Below are positions 1 through 12,900 of a stretch of DNA of 64,000 nucleotides, in pieces. The DNA comes from Ampelomyces quisqualis. Taxonomy: Eukaryota > Ascomycota > Dothideomycetes > Pleosporales > Phaeosphaeriaceae. Made by a program: the position numbers and the translations under genes. The stretch's first letter is position 1; every line of letters begins with the position of its first letter. The DNA is taken from assembly GCA_018398575.1 (NCBI GenBank), contig JAGTXZ010000008.1:558001-622000 (forward strand), given 5' to 3'. Under the pieces are notes generated by a model. That model was given only the letters and a program-made list of their open reading frames with translations. It ran no database searches and was not told where the DNA came from.

Positions 1-84
1 AAAAGTATAGTGTCTAACTGCAGACTCTAGTTTATATCCTAATTCTAGTCTAAGTTCTGTAAGATTCTAGGCGTGTAACTTAAG
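1..84 (+). mobile_element. Element B, left part: gypsy-type LTR retrotransposon fragment, split by element A
   Basis: These bases are the reverse complement of the element A interior near 8,900-8,985, so they belong to a copy of the same family in the opposite orientation. The copy resumes at 13,733 on the far side of element A. The five bases TTAAG at 80-84 recur at 13,728-13,732 and are the target duplication made when A inserted. Element B continues leftwards out of the window, so its 5' LTR is not seen. Confidence 0.85.
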
Positions 85-383
85 TGTAACAACGTAGGTA
101 GGTATAGCTATTGGGATCAAATTAGATACGTATTAGAGGCATATAGGAGTGCGTGTTATATTAGAGATTCTAAATTGGCTATACACCTATAGGTCTTATA
201 CAGAAGGACAAGAGAAACTTGTTCTCTATCTATGCTATAGGCTTATATTTATAGTGGGCGTAGCAGCTGAGTTAGAGCGCTGTTAGAGCGCTTTTGGTCC
301 TAATCTGCTAGCTTTCTACATAATCTGTTACTAAGTCTTTATAAGGTATTAGATATAATATGTGTTTGCATGTGCTTGTTACA
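85..383 (-). repeat. LTR of element A (3' LTR in sense orientation)
   Basis: 299 bp, TG...CA ends. It matches 13,429-13,727 directly, 41,404-41,702 directly and 15,713-16,011 as reverse complement. These four copies define the LTR family shared by elements A, B and D. Confidence 0.92.
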
Positions 384-532
384 TTACTTCCCTTCTTAAA
401 ATTAATAGTTTCTATTAATTAGGTCTGTATTAGTATTGTTTTAGATACCTCTCTAAATTGTTGTAAACTCTTATTTACCTTAAGTTTATTTTGAGATAAC
501 GTAATATAGCTGTTTGTTGTTGTTTTAATTGG

Positions 533-544
533 CGCGCTAGCGCG
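533..544. repeat. GC-rich 12-bp perfect palindrome near the 3' LTR of element A
   Basis: CGCGCTAGCGCG is self-complementary. It lies about 150 bp inside the LTR and is conserved in element B at 15,552-15,563, although both copies are otherwise heavily mutated. It has few C-A or T-G steps, so survival may only mean it was not a RIP target. Confidence 0.6.
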
Positions 545-645
545 TTTAACGTTTCTAACTTTACCTTAAGCTTTTTAAGCATATATATAAGGCTAGCCCT
601 CTAGTATACTACTTTTCTATACTCTCCTCCTTACGTTTGTATACC

Positions 646-832
646 TGTTATAGGCTAGCCCGCAAAGATAGAATAATAAGGTGCTAAAAAGAGTTGTATT
701 CCTTAAGCTTCTCTACTAGTTATAGAAGGGGTTTATATACCCTCTGTGCGTACTAGTCTATAAAGAGGTAGTAAGGCTAGACTAAGCTCTTCCTGAGAAG
801 GCAAAGAGCTAGGCAAAGCTTAGCCTATTACA
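646..832 (-). repeat. LTR of element C (3' LTR in sense orientation)
   Basis: 187 bp, TG...CA ends, nearly identical to 7,001-7,187. The target duplication ATACC lies directly to its left. Confidence 0.92.
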
Positions 833-1129
833 TACCTCTTTACTTACCCTCCTCTTAATATAGAGGCCTGTATTGTTGTAATGTAGCGATTGCGTCGCGC
901 AGATAGGCTAAGGTTGTTCTGGCGCTACTTGTTACCTAGCTGCCCGCTGTACGCGTGCGTCTGTGCGCCTACTGTAATTTTGTGTTAGCGCTTAGCTAGC
1001 TCTGTCCTGGTTCCTGCACTACTAACACTATCCTCCTTTAGTTCTCCCCCCTACCTTTAGACTGCGCCTAGACTGCACACTAACTACACCTGCTTCTCTG
1101 ACAATTAACCTGTTAATTGCTTCCTAATA

Positions 1130-1940
1130 TTGTCCCCTGCGCGCTCTAAGCGCCCTCTCCCTAACTCTGTTACGCCCTTAAGGCGCTGTTGCTATACAGG
1201 TAGTTATAAAGTAACTGGCAACTCTAACAACAAGGCTGTAACGCTAAAGCGCGTGCAGTTTAATTGCTTGTTGTGCGTTAAGAAGTGCATGGTTTGCGGC
1301 TGTATTAACTGCGTGTAGGATAGTAGTAAGAAGTGCAGCTCTTGTTGCACAGTAAAATGCTGTTGCAAGTTATTTGCAGGCTAGCTTTCTGCGCATCTAG
1401 CCCTTTGCGTAGCGCTTAAGGCCTATAAGCTTGTCGCTAACAGTAAGAATACAGAGGTGTACGTTAAGAAGGCTAGCACGCGCGCCCCTACGTACTTAAA
1501 GGCTGTAAGCAGTTTCCTGTCCGCACCTATTCTGCAACTGTTCTTCTAACTTGCTGTAGTTCTACAACGCCAAGCTTGACTTTAAGGCAGCTTACCAGCT
1601 TGCTTAGAACAGCAGCGTAACAGCCTTGGCCTTTGGCTCTGCCCCTAACACCCTGTTGTTGTCTCTTATCGTTGCGACGCCTAGCTGCAGGAACTAGGTA
1701 AACAACCTAGTTCCTACCCTAAATATGTTGGGTTAAGGTATACAGGAGATAATAGCGTTGCAGCGCGAGATTATAGCTAACCAGAACGTAAGTAGCAGCT
1801 AGCCCGCCTTTAGTCTGCAAGTTTACTAACTAAAGATTGCGCAAGGCCCTCTTCTGCGCTGCTCTTGCTGCTGCCCTTATCTCTCCTTGCTTTAAGCCAC
1901 GCGCAGCGTTGCCCCTAAGCTTTGGCAACAGCCTCCTAGG
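1130..1940 (+). pseudogene. Antisense accessory reading frame of element C, cysteine-rich, broken
   Basis: Lies between the decayed integrase and the 3' LTR and reads opposite to gag-pol. An open stretch of 62 codons (1,130-1,318) ends in a cysteine cluster (residues about 45-61 hold C-x2-C, C-x2-C and C-x2-C pairs). After an in-frame stop a further Cys-Cys cluster and lysine-rich residues follow. I know that gypsy-like elements of filamentous ascomycetes often carry an antisense open frame here encoding a Cys-x2-Cys plus coiled-coil protein of unknown role. The assignment rests on position and cysteines. The right-hand limit is approximate. Confidence 0.45.
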
Positions 1941-2899
1941 CCCACCCTGTTACTGCTGTCGCTGCTTTGCGTTCTCTAATAATAATAAGTCGCCCTTTGT
2001 TAGAGATTAGGCCTGAGCTGTTGTGTCTTTGTTGTGCTCTTAGGCTAACTCCTTAGAGTCCTCTGTAAGAGCCTAGCCGTCCCTGGATAGTTGCCCCTTT
2101 AGGGCCTAAAATAAATTTCTTATAGCCTACGTAGCTCTAAATTTGTGTGCTTGTTGTCCCTTAAGTAATGTTGCCTTGTAAACGCTTTGTCTGGTTACTT
2201 TTAAATGTGTAAAGTGCTTCTGTATTAAGGAAGTCTTCCTTTGGGTGCTATAACAGTGTAAGCTATCTCTTCTACTTAACTAGCACTTGTTTCTTGTTGC
2301 GGCCTTGTGCGTTTTTCTCTTGGAGTATTTCTTCTACTTCCTATTTGCGTAGATCTTTGTCCTTGTTCTCTAGTTCTAGCGCTAGTCCTAGTCTAGAGTC
2401 TTAGAGGACTTAGCTTAGGAGTAGGTCTTTAGAGGCTAGTTTAACAAGGTTAACGTGCACTGTTTTATAAAGGCTTCCTGGTAAATCTAAAGTAACTGTA
2501 AGTAGCGTTGGCACAGCTACTACAGTGTACTTTACTTATAGCTAGTCTAACTTCTTGCTTTGCTGTACTATTTTAACGTTTCTTATTAAGAACTACACCT
2601 TATCCCTAACCTAATATTAGCGTGCTGGTTAACATGCCTAATCTGTAGCCTCTTATTGTTTCTGCTAAGTATACAAGATTGCTGCTTAGGCTATTTTTAT
2701 TCCTTCTTGTAGGTAGCGCACAAACTGGACAGCCCTCTCCTTTGCTGTTATATAAGACACTTGTTGGATATGCTTAGGCTAGATAGGTAGTATATTATAT
2801 CTGTTTAGTAGTAAATTAGGGCTAACACTAGTTGCAGAGGAGTTCTTGTTATTAAGCGCTAGCTGGTAAGCAGCAAGGCACTAGGGCTAATTTGTTTGG

Positions 2900-5800
2900 A
2901 AAAGGTTTATTATAACCCTTAGGACTAATTGTACTTCTTGGTTAGCTTGTTCTGTGCTGCTGTCTGTTTGAGGATAGTGTGCTGTAGACAGAAGTTGTTT
3001 AACTCTAACAAGCTTGCACAGAGTTTTCTAGAATTCCCCTAGCTAGTCTAAGCTGCGGTCGCTAATTATACTAGTTAGAAAACTATAAAACTGCTACTAG
3101 ACTTCTTTAAATTGCTCTGCGCACTCTTTGGCCTTTATTAACAGCATAGCTTCTAGTTGCACATATTTGGACAGCCTATCTATAATAACTAAGAGATATT
3201 AGAGGAAGGCTTCGCAAGCTTGTGGGAGATTTACTATGAAATCTATAGAGATTTAGGCCTAGTATTAATCCGCGACTAGGATTAGCTGCAGGAGACCCTG
3301 TTGTTAGAGGCGAGACACGTAAGCTCTGTAACAATAATAGTTACAGACAAACTAAGTAACGTCTGCAGCTATCTTATCCTAATAATAGTCTCTACGCAAG
3401 ATCTAAAACGTCCTGTTTTTGCCTAGGTAACTAGCTAAGTTTAAGTTGTGCGCTTGCTAAATAACTGTTATAGTAAGTAGCTCCTACCTTAGCAGCTATA
3501 TTACGCCTCTCTACTAAAGCGCGCCATGCGCAGAGACGTTATAGTTGCTAACTTGTTGATTTGTCTTAGCCTCTAATAGAAATACTCTAGCGCCCTAGCG
3601 TACTGCTTGCAGACAGGCTTAATATATCTTATCCTAGCGCATAGCCTTATTCTAAAGCTCTTGCATATGCTAGTCTAAGAAGAGGAGATCTCTTAGGGGA
3701 AGTAGACAGTCCTCCTTATAGGGCTGTGTAGACGCAGACTAGACAGAAAGCAGAGTTATAACGCGCCCTAGTTGCAGCATGTAACCCTGCGTATTCTGCT
3801 TACGCTAGCTTAGCGCGTCTAGATGGGTAGCAAGGCGCCCTAGGCAGTACTAGAGGTAAAAGTAGAATTTAGACAGCAGTTCTAACTAACGTTGTTGTTG
3901 CTCTGTAAGCAATCGCGTAGTTGTAAAGTATTCTAGATTCTTGTAGTCTATAAGAATAGTAAACAGCTTGTAGACACTTTGAAGCTTTAGCGTCTATGCT
4001 TTAAGGCATTTAACAACTGCTGTAAGCTTCTTGTTGTAGATAGTATAGTTGCGTTATGCTAGCAATAAGGATGCAGAGTAGTATACAACAGAGTAAAGCA
4101 CTCTATTAACGTCCTGCAAGAGGCACTTCCCAAAGGCACTCCTAGAGCTATCCGCTTCTACTATTGTAGGCTGCGCAGGGTCTTACTAAGTTAGGACTGG
4201 TTTAGAGCTAAAGACACGCTTTAAGCAGTTAAACGCGTGTTGCGCTTCAGTTGTCTATAGAAAGGCAGCGTTCTTCTTTGTTAACGCATGCAAGGGGGCT
4301 GCAACGCTAGAGAAATTTGGCATAAAGTCTCTGTAGAAGTTAGCAAACCCAAGGAAACTCTAGACTCTTTAAGAGGATGTTAGGGGCTCCTATTCTGTAA
4401 TAGCCTGTACCTTAGCAGGGTTAGGCTAGACAGCCTGTCCTGCCTCAATAACATATCCTAGATACTTAACTGTCTTTGTTGCAAAAGCACACTTCTTGAG
4501 GTCTAGGTACAGATAGGCGTTGCAGAGAAGTTAGAGGACCTGTTGCACCTTACTATAGTAGTCTTTAAGTAAACTGCTAGAGTAGATAAGTATGTTATCT
4601 AGGTATGCTGTAGCAAAGTCCCCTAGCGTTTCTTTAAGGGCAGCATTAATGTAACGCTAAAAAGAGGAGGGTGCACTAGAGAGTCCTATAGGACAGATAA
4701 GCCACTTAAAGAGGCTGAAGCGTGTGCAAAACGCTGTAAGGTGCTTATCTCCTGCTGCAACTCTTATCTAGTAGAAGGCTAAGCGAATATCAACCTTTGT
4801 AAACTACCTTGCCTAAGAGAGTGTACAAAGAGTTTCTTTAATTAACAGAAGTAGGTATTAATCTACCTTTGTAATTTTGTTTAGGGCCTAGTAGTTAACA
4901 CAGAGGCGCTATGCACCTAAAGCCTTCTTTACTAGCAGAACTAGGGCCCCTGCTGCAGAGGAGCTAGCGCAGATCTAGCCCTTATCTAGGAGGTCTACAA
5001 CTTGCTGTTGCAGCTCTATTAGCTAATTGCGAGGCATGGAGTATAATAGACCCTAAGGAAGGTCTAGGGTCTTCCTATCCTTACTTGGTTGGAGTTGGAT
5101 GTAATAGTCTATCTGGCTCCTATACAGAGGCAGACTAGAGGCAGAGCGTTCGTTAAAAACATCCGCAAAGTCTAAGATCTGCAGTAGAAGTAAGGTTGTT
5201 AATGTCCGCTCCTTAGGTAACTTGCTTAACATGTTTGTTATAGCGTAGATACTGGTTACAGCAAACATTGTGCAGCGCTTTTGTAACTTAGAATAGTTAC
5301 AAAACTCCTGTGTTGCCTTAGTAGCGCTAATCTCTTTTAGGGGTAGTAGGGCAGTGCAGCGGGCCTTCTCCTTTACGAGTAGGTTCCTAGCCTACCTAAT
5401 AGTTATTGTGCTGTTAGTCGCATAAATAGCTACCCCTTTACAGGCTAGCTACAGTTTCCCTAGGATTAAGTTGTAGGTAAGGCTAGGGACTAAGTAAGCA
5501 ACTAATCGCAATCGCTAACCATTAATATTGTAGTCTAGGAACGCAATTTAAGTAATTAGCGTAGGCGTACTGTCTGTAGCAGCCTGCTTTAGGCGTTGTA
5601 GTAGAATATTAGTAGTGCGTACTCTTATCCTATCCACTAGCGCAGCGTTAATAGCGCTGTAACACTTACATCTTGTATCTACTAAGGCGTTAACGTTAGT
5701 AGCGCTGTCTAGTAATAGTAGAACAAGAAATAGGTTGCTGTTAAGGTAGTTAAGTAGCGTCTCTTGTTCCCTATCCCCTCTACTAACGCTATTTAAGGGG

Positions 5801-6950
5801 CGCCTCTATCCCTCTGAGAAGGTAGAAGCTACTAGTTTTTTGAAATCTTTGTTAAGGCTTCTTTGCTGCGCGAAGCGCTAACAGCGTAGATCTGTACTGC
5901 GTTTGGACAGCCTTGCACGTAGTGTCCTTGCTTACTGCAACGCGTACACAGATTACTATTACAACACTGCTTATAGAGCCCCTTAGGGACCTAGTTTTTT
6001 AACTGAGGTTAGCCTATACTATTTGCTTGCTAGGCCTTAACCTGTTTCTTTGTCCCTAAACCTATACTAACTGCAGACACTGTTACTATCTTAACATCCC
6101 TATCTGAGTCCCTCTTTGCCTAAGTCTCTCCTTTTGTGTACAAGTGTTAATGCTCCTTAATAGCCGCAGTTTCTAAGTTGATTGCAATAGATTGATACTC
6201 TGCTACTGCCTAGTTGTAATTGGTACAGGAAACGCTGCAGTAAAGGGCAACTTGTTGCAGGAAGTAGTTTAGAGCGTATTGTAATTTGTTAAGTCGCTGT
6301 TTGTTGTCCTACGTTGCCCCTCTACATTGCAAGAGGAGAGACTTAAAGCGCAGAAAGAAGTTAGTAAAAGACTCCTTCCTAGCCTAGCGCAGCCCCTCTA
6401 AAACTACTTGAGCACGTTCCTTACTATGCTTATCCCTATAGCAGAAATTGAGATATTTCATAAAGTTTATAGGGTCCTAATTACCTGCTTCCCCCCTACT
6501 AGCGTAGTAGGGGGCGACTTCTTATTAGACCTTTAGCGATAAGTTAGCCTAAATAAAGGCGTATTAGTCCTAGGCGCTCCTAATAAAAGTGGAGTTAGTC
6601 TTAAGCTTATGGGTTATAGTAACCTCCTAGGCGGTAAAGCAGAACTTGTTACCTAAAAACAAGTCGCCTAGAGGTAGCAGCTTGCGTTGGACTAGAGGAA
6701 GAGTAGAAGTAGTAAGTGTTAAATTTCTAGCAGTTTGCGCGTTGTAAGGTGCTAGAGAAGGGTTTAGCGTAGGAGCTAAAGAGGAGGAAGAAGAGTTTGT
6801 AAGTTAAGTAACAAGGGACTAGAGTACTGTCCCTAGGGCGTTGATTTGGTTCTCTATAGCTTGAAGGCGACTGTTTAACAGAGTACGGCAAGCCTGAAGG
6901 TTAGTTTGAGACTCCTGCCCTTTAGGCTCCAACTTGGTATTAGAGTGTTA
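2900..6950 (-). pseudogene. Element C gag-pol remains (Gag zinc knuckle, reverse transcriptase, integrase)
   Basis: Read on the minus strand, in order. A Gag CCHC zinc knuckle (C-x2-C-x4-H-x4-C) lies at about 5,905-5,945. A protease-like stretch would lie near 5.4-5.7 kb but I cannot place its active site. Reverse transcriptase starts in an open stretch at 5,053-5,268 (with LPLYR and YYIQLQPS) and runs to the polymerase motif at about 4,580-4,610, where YLDD has become YLDN. Integrase follows at about 2,930-3,240, with the conserved stretch LSTAYHPQTDSSTEQANQ intact. The order RT before IN marks the Ty3/gypsy superfamily. Many TAG/TAA codons stand where CAG/CAA is expected, which is the signature of RIP. 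No intact product is possible. Confidence 0.85.
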
Positions 6951-7000
6951 GTTGGATAGAGCTATTCTACAGTTGTTGTTGTATTGGGAAGGAATATAAT

Positions 7001-7187
7001 TGTTATAGGCTAGCCTGCAAAGATAGAACAATAAGGTGCTAGAAAGAGTTGTATTCCTTAAGCTTCTCTACTAGTTATAGAAGGGGTTTATATACCCTCT
7101 GTGCGTACTAGTCTATAAAGAGGTAGTAAGGCTAGACTAAGCTCTTCCTAAGAAGGCAAAGGGCTAGGCAAAGCCTAGCCTATTACA
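7001..7187 (-). repeat. LTR of element C (5' LTR in sense orientation)
   Basis: 187 bp, direct repeat of 646-832. ATACC follows at 7,188-7,192. Confidence 0.92.
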
Positions 7188-7329
7188 ATACCTAAAGCTA
7201 TTTAAGCCTTATTCTTTCTTGATTACTAGCTAACTATATAGTAGATACACATAATGCCTATTCCTATCCCTTCTAGGGCTTATTCTCTAGCCTATTAGGT
7301 TATTTGCCTATAGGCTACAAGGGCTTTTG

Positions 7330-7830
7330 CCTGTAGCTATTTTAATATTAAGTTTAGATTCTATTTAGACGTGTCTAAGAAGTATGCTTATTGCACACTC
7401 TTAAATAAGAAGTGTTGCCTAGTTCTTCTATATATAGGCTAGGAGTATAATAGCCTCTTTAGGGCCTTTAACTGCAGGTTTGCTGCCTTAGGTAGAGACA
7501 AGTCTAATAAGGTAGTGTTAGAGCAAGAGGCTGCTGTTAAGAAGGCAGTATTTTAGTTAGCTACTGTTGTGTAGGTAAGTACTGTACAGGTAGCTAATAT
7601 AAATAACGCTAACTTATTAGTTAGCGCTTATTACTAGAGGGAGAAGCTGGCTAGAGAGGTTAGGGTAATAGCTAAGGAAGTTAGGTTGCTTAAGAAAAGC
7701 ATAGTAAGGTTAACTAGTGTAGTTGCTTAGCTAGTAGATGTTATAATAGTATTAAGGGCTAATTGGTTAGCAGAGCAGGAGAAGGTACAGAAGGTAGCGC
7801 AGGAGGCTAGTACTTGCAGCAAGCAGGGCT
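7330..7830 (+). pseudogene. Antisense accessory reading frame of element A, cysteine/coiled-coil type, broken
   Basis: Read on the plus strand, opposite to A's gag-pol and next to its 3' side. One frame starts with a Lys/Cys cluster (C, then C-C ten residues later, then another C about 25 on). It continues into a Lys/Glu/Leu-rich stretch that looks like a coiled coil. It contains several TAG stops, all explicable as CAG to TAG. The reverse complement of the same region is present in element B at about 14,800-15,300. Position and composition match the extra frame seen in elements C and E. Function unknown. Confidence 0.4.
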
Positions 7831-8099
7831 GGAATAGAAGACTACTAGGTAGTGCGTTAGTGTCTACACCTAGGGATTTAGACAATTAAGAACGTCCTAC
7901 TAGTGGCAACAACAGTCTGCTGTTAGATCTAATAGAAGAGTAAGACTCTTATTATTAATAGCTGTTACCTACTAGTATAGTAGTTGTAATATTAAGTTTA
8001 ATTTTCTTAATATAATTGTCTTGCAATGCTGTAAGATCTTTAACTTCTTTTTTTTATGCTGTAATCTATTTAGCTAACGCTTGTAAGGGTTCTAGCTGT

Positions 8100-11000
8100 T
8101 TTAGATAGCGTTTATAGAACGCTTGCAACATGTATAGGGCGCCTATAAAGTTTAAGGCATTGTACTAGGTAGGGTTAGAATTATAGCCTACCTATTTTAC
8201 ATAATACTTTAGGATAGAGCAGTATAGCTTGCTAGCTAGGATCTTTTTAACTTCCTATTCTTTAACGCCTTAAATTAGGATGCTAGATAGGTTTAGGCTT
8301 AGCTAACTAGCTAGGGGGTTATTAGAGTCCTTGTAGAAGACATCTAAAGCAAACACGTTATAGATCTTAGATCCTTTAGGTAGCTTTAGTTAAAATAAAT
8401 AACTAACTTGTTCTAGAACTTTAAAGAGGCCTTCTTATAATTTAGCAAGTTTGCAACTTAGGTAAGTAACAGATAGGTTTTAGGTTAAGAGGTAAACCTT
8501 GTTACCTACTACCTAATTAATAGGTTAATAATATTTGTTTACCTTAGTAGCTATTTGTTACTACGCTTTCTCTATATTGTTTTTGGCTGTGCGCTAGGCT
8601 TTATGCATGCAGGTAGCTAAGCTTAAGGTATTCTTAATGTTTATATCTTTGTGTTTTAAAAGGGATAATACCTAATTCTAGCTCTATTATAGTTTAAATC
8701 TAAATAAGAGCTAGTATAGTGCTATACTAATTGCAGAGTGTAGTAGTGTAGCTTAAGCTTAATTAATTATTAGTAAGAGGTTACTCTAGTTGTTCTAGTA
8801 GTAGAATACAAAGGGCCTTAATTGTTAATTAATATACTTGTTTATAATCTTAGTTTGTCTATTAGTTTGTTTATAGTAGGCTGTAGAAAGCTTAATTTGC
8901 ACGCCTAGGATCTTGCAGAACTTAGACTAGAATTAAGATATAAACTAGGGGCTGCAGTTAGACACTATACTTTTAGGCGTGTAGCTAAATTAGTATACCT
9001 ATTAGATAAACAAATAAGCTATTTCCTAGGCGTTAATAGTCTTGTAACATAGAATAGAGATAGCTTGCTTTAATAGGCAATTAATAATAACTATAATTTA
9101 ATTATAGCTATGCTAATTAGTTAGGAATGTCTTAAAATCTATATACAAATGCTGCATAGGCCTGTTAGGAATTAGTAACAGATAGAGGAACCTTTAGGAT
9201 TAGAGCTGTCTTAGATAGGATCTTTAACAAGAAACGTAGTTTTGTACATAGCGTTTGCATATAGCCTCTATGCCTTTCTAGTAGTATTACTAAGCTAGGA
9301 GCTAATACGTCTTTATAGCGCTTAGGTAGGCAGTAGATACTTAATTGTAAGCTTCTCTAATTAGTTAGGTGCACAAAGAAAAATCCTTAGGTACATATAG
9401 GTATAAGTAATACAGTAGTAGTTCTTCTTAGACATAATATAGCTGTAGTAGCGTAAGGCGTTCTTCCTTAAAGAAGCAGCAATTCTCTGCTAACAGGGCT
9501 TTAATTAGTTCTAACAAGTTAAGATTTAGAGGGGCACTAATAGATTAGACTAAAATAGCTAAAACATTAATCTCTAGCTAGTTACAAACGTAGTTCTAAG
9601 CTAGTTTAGAGTTAACTAGGGGGTTTAGGCGTTTAGGTCCTAGAAGTACACAGGATCTATTGTCTTATTAGGCAGCCTTAACCTTACTAATATCTTGTTC
9701 TCTTTGGCTTAGGATATTAGCTTGCTTGTTAAGCTTGCTAAGCGTATACTTAATACAGAAATTAAAAGAGGTAATAATCTCTGCCTATTGTGCTTAACGT
9801 GCATTAAGAACCTTAGTAGTTATAAAGTATTCTAAGAAGCAGTAATCTAAATACACTTGGATTTAACTCTGTATAGAGGTAAGTTTAGCTCTCTACTTTT
9901 TAAACGCTTTTAGAATAGTAAAAAGTTCTTTGTTGTGTATTTTCTAATTAAGCTTAGCCCTAAATAGAGTGTAACTATAGAAGGCTACAGGATACTACTT
10001 GTTATTAGGGTGCTTCTAAGAGAGTACCCTTGCTATTACTCTATCTAACGCGTTAGTTTCTAACTTTGTGTTATACTTAGAATAAAAATAAGATAGCGTA
10101 GGAATAGCTAGGAGTAAGGCTTTAATCTAATCAAAAGCCTGTTAGTAGTCTGTAGTCTATTCAAACAGTGTAGAGAGACTTTAAAGCTTTAGGATTAGTT
10201 TAGCTACACAAGAGAAATCCTTAATAAACTGTTAATAGAAACTAGCAAAACTAAGAAATAACTTAACGCTAGTAACTATAGTAGGTTTAGCCTAGTTTTA
10301 GAGTGCTTCTACCTTGTTAGAGTTAACTTTAGTGCCCTAGTTTGTTAAAACGTAGCCTAGATACTTTGTGTAAGTTACATAAAATTTACTCTTCTAAATA
10401 TCTACTTAGAGTCCTGCAGTATATAGGCGCTCCAAGACCTTTTAGACGTGTTCCTAATGTAAGTTTATATCCTCTAAGTAGATTAAGATGTTGTTAAGAT
10501 ACGTAATGCAGAAATTGTTAAGATAATTAATTAGTATATTATTTATATAGCGCTAATACGTTACTAGCCTATTGCATAAGCTAAAAGGGAGAACCTTACA
10601 CTTATATGTACTGTAACAGGTCCAAAAGGTAGTATACTCTTTAGAGTTAGGATCTATACAAATTTTGTTAAAGGCGGCCTAGATGTTAAACTTAGTAAAG
10701 ATCTTGGCTTTAGAGGGACGTAATAGCAGCTTATTAATACAAGGGATTAGATAGACGTCCTTGCGCGTAAGAGCGTTAATCTTCTAGTAGTCTACACAGA
10801 TGCGTATATCTCTATTTGGTTTGTGTACACAGAGAATAGGTAAAGTAAAAGGGCTTTAGCTAGCCTTAATAAAACTCTTCTAAAGGTGTTCCTAGACGTA
10901 GGCCTTAGTAGCTTTAAGCTCCTCCTAATTCTGCTTGTACAGGAGACTAAACGCATTTAGTAATAGTTCTTTAAGAATAATCTTGTAATTATACAGATAG

Positions 11001-12900
11001 TAAGGAGGCAATTAATTAGCTGCTAACTTACTAAATACATTCTGATACTAGGAGTAGTAGGCAGGTAATCTCTTATCTAATTGGCTTTAATTGTCTGCGT
11101 TGTTCTTAGAGGCAAGGATCCTGTTAATCTTATAGAGGCTTGTTATAAAGAACTTGTTCTAGGGCTTCTTTATAATAAAGTAAAATACATTAGTAGAAAT
11201 AAGAGCTATGTAGGTGCTTAGAGGGGATTTAGACTCTAAGCGGGTTTGCTTAGTTAGGGTATAAGAAATCTCTAAGATTTTTTAGGCTAATAGAAGCTTT
11301 AAGCATCCCTTAATACAATAAATAGAAGAAAAAGAATAGTAAAGACTATTTTAGATACAATAGTCTTCTTTCTCCTATAGAGCGTTGCGTTATTACACAT
11401 TAAGATAGACAGTAGCTAGCACTGTAGCTTAATGTAAAATAGTAAGAATAGGGGGTAAAGAATTGTATAAACAGGGGTACTTAGATAGCTAAATAAACTG
11501 TAACCTATCTGTGTCTAATTGAATCTTAAATTGTCTTAACTATTAGAGGCTAAGTATACAATCCTAAGACCTAAGATTCAGGATAAAGAATAGATAGTTT
11601 AAAATCTTTTAGCTATTAATATTTAAGTATAGTTAAATATATTAAGTAACTAAAGAAGTAATCTGATTCTTAAAGCTATACACCTAAACTTAGAAGAGGA
11701 GCTTCTAGATAGGTTGCTGTAAGGCTTTAGAAACAGATAAAACAATTTGTAAATTTAAAAATAGGAAACCTTAAGCACTAGTGTTAACAAGAGTATTAAG
11801 GCGTAAGCTAAGGCCTTAGTTGTAAAGAAGTATAGGCATAAGAAAATAGAGACTACAAAACAAATAAGAAAGGTTAAGGTAAGATAGATTGTAATAGCTT
11901 AGGCCTAAAGAGAAGTGTTCTCCTAGGCGCTTCTATTTCCTATATAATACACTTCCTAATTAGGTTACTCTTAAGCATCTTTATACTTATCTACTTTTAC
12001 AGCTTTAATCTAACGCACACAAGGCTTTGTGCAGTTACTAGAGTAGTATCTTAGCTTACTGCAATTGTAACAACTACTAGGAGTCTTCTGTTGTTCTAGC
12101 TTAGGGGTCTTTATAAGAAGACGCACTGTTGTAAATTAATAGGCTAGCGCAGAATTTGTTAGAGCGTTAGTAGTAGTAGTCTAATTTAGCTCTAAATTCT
12201 GTTATAGGGCTAACCTAATTAGCAACTTAGCAGTAGCTAGTGTTATACTTAGTATAGGGTTGTTCTTTTACTCTATATTATATGCAGTAAGGTATTCTAC
12301 TATCTAATTAAATAAGTTCTTCTATTAGTGCCTAAATCCTAGGTTAGGGGTTTGTAACCCTAGCGTAATCTTAGTCTATAAGTAGTAAAACTACTCTAAA
12401 GGGAGTACTTGTCTCTTAACTGCAGAACTTAAAAACCTAGCTTTAAACAAGAGGAACGTTTTCTCCTTTGTTATCTGCAATTAATTAAACGCTATATAGC
12501 TTTTAGCTACCTTATTGCCTATAATAAAGTAGGACTTAAGTAGCTTAACTATTTGCTTAGCGTTCTAGAATTGCTCTTAATTAGTATCTAATAAATATTA
12601 TAGCTTAAGATAGCCCTTAGCTAATCCTGTAGTGTAGCCCTATACTAAGGCTATACGTTGTCTTTTAGTCTAATAGTAATCTAAGTTAATTTTAAGTTAA
12701 TCCTAGATTAAGGCCTGCTATTAGTAGAAGGTAGGATCTTTTCTATTGCTAAGATTATCTATATTAGGCGTTTTCTTAGATTGTTAAAGTTAGTAAGAGC
12801 TCTTATAGCAATATAAGTACTTAGATGTAGAGCTGTTAGATAAACAGCAGAGTACAGAATTATTCTAGGGTAATTTAGTAGTAGGTAGGGGCTTGTCTAG
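8100..12900 (-). pseudogene. Element A gag-pol remains (heavily RIP-mutated)
   Basis: On the minus strand, a Gag zinc-knuckle relic lies at about 12,025-12,075, with C-x2-C and the final C kept but the histidine changed to tyrosine (CAY to TAY). The reverse transcriptase relic near 10,400-10,560 still reads FCITYLNNILIYLEDI before a stop, the mutated form of the YLDD(I/V)LIYS motif. Asp to Asn is what G-to-A mutation of GAY gives. The integrase end lies at about 8.1-9.0 kb and is shared with element B. Stops occur every few codons, nearly all TAG or TAA. It is too damaged to mark domain limits. Confidence 0.75.

Larger units (their letters stand above)
646..7187 (-). mobile_element. Element C: complete Ty3/gypsy LTR retrotransposon nested in element A
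   Basis: 6,542 bp between two 187-bp LTRs (646-832 and 7,001-7,187), both starting TGTTATAGGC and ending CCTATTACA. The target duplication ATACC is at 641-645 and 7,188-7,192. Gag, reverse transcriptase and integrase remains all read on the minus strand, so the right LTR is the 5' LTR. Its LTRs differ at only six positions that I can find, all transitions, and its coding sequence is easier to read than that of its host A. This fits a younger insertion. Confidence 0.92.
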
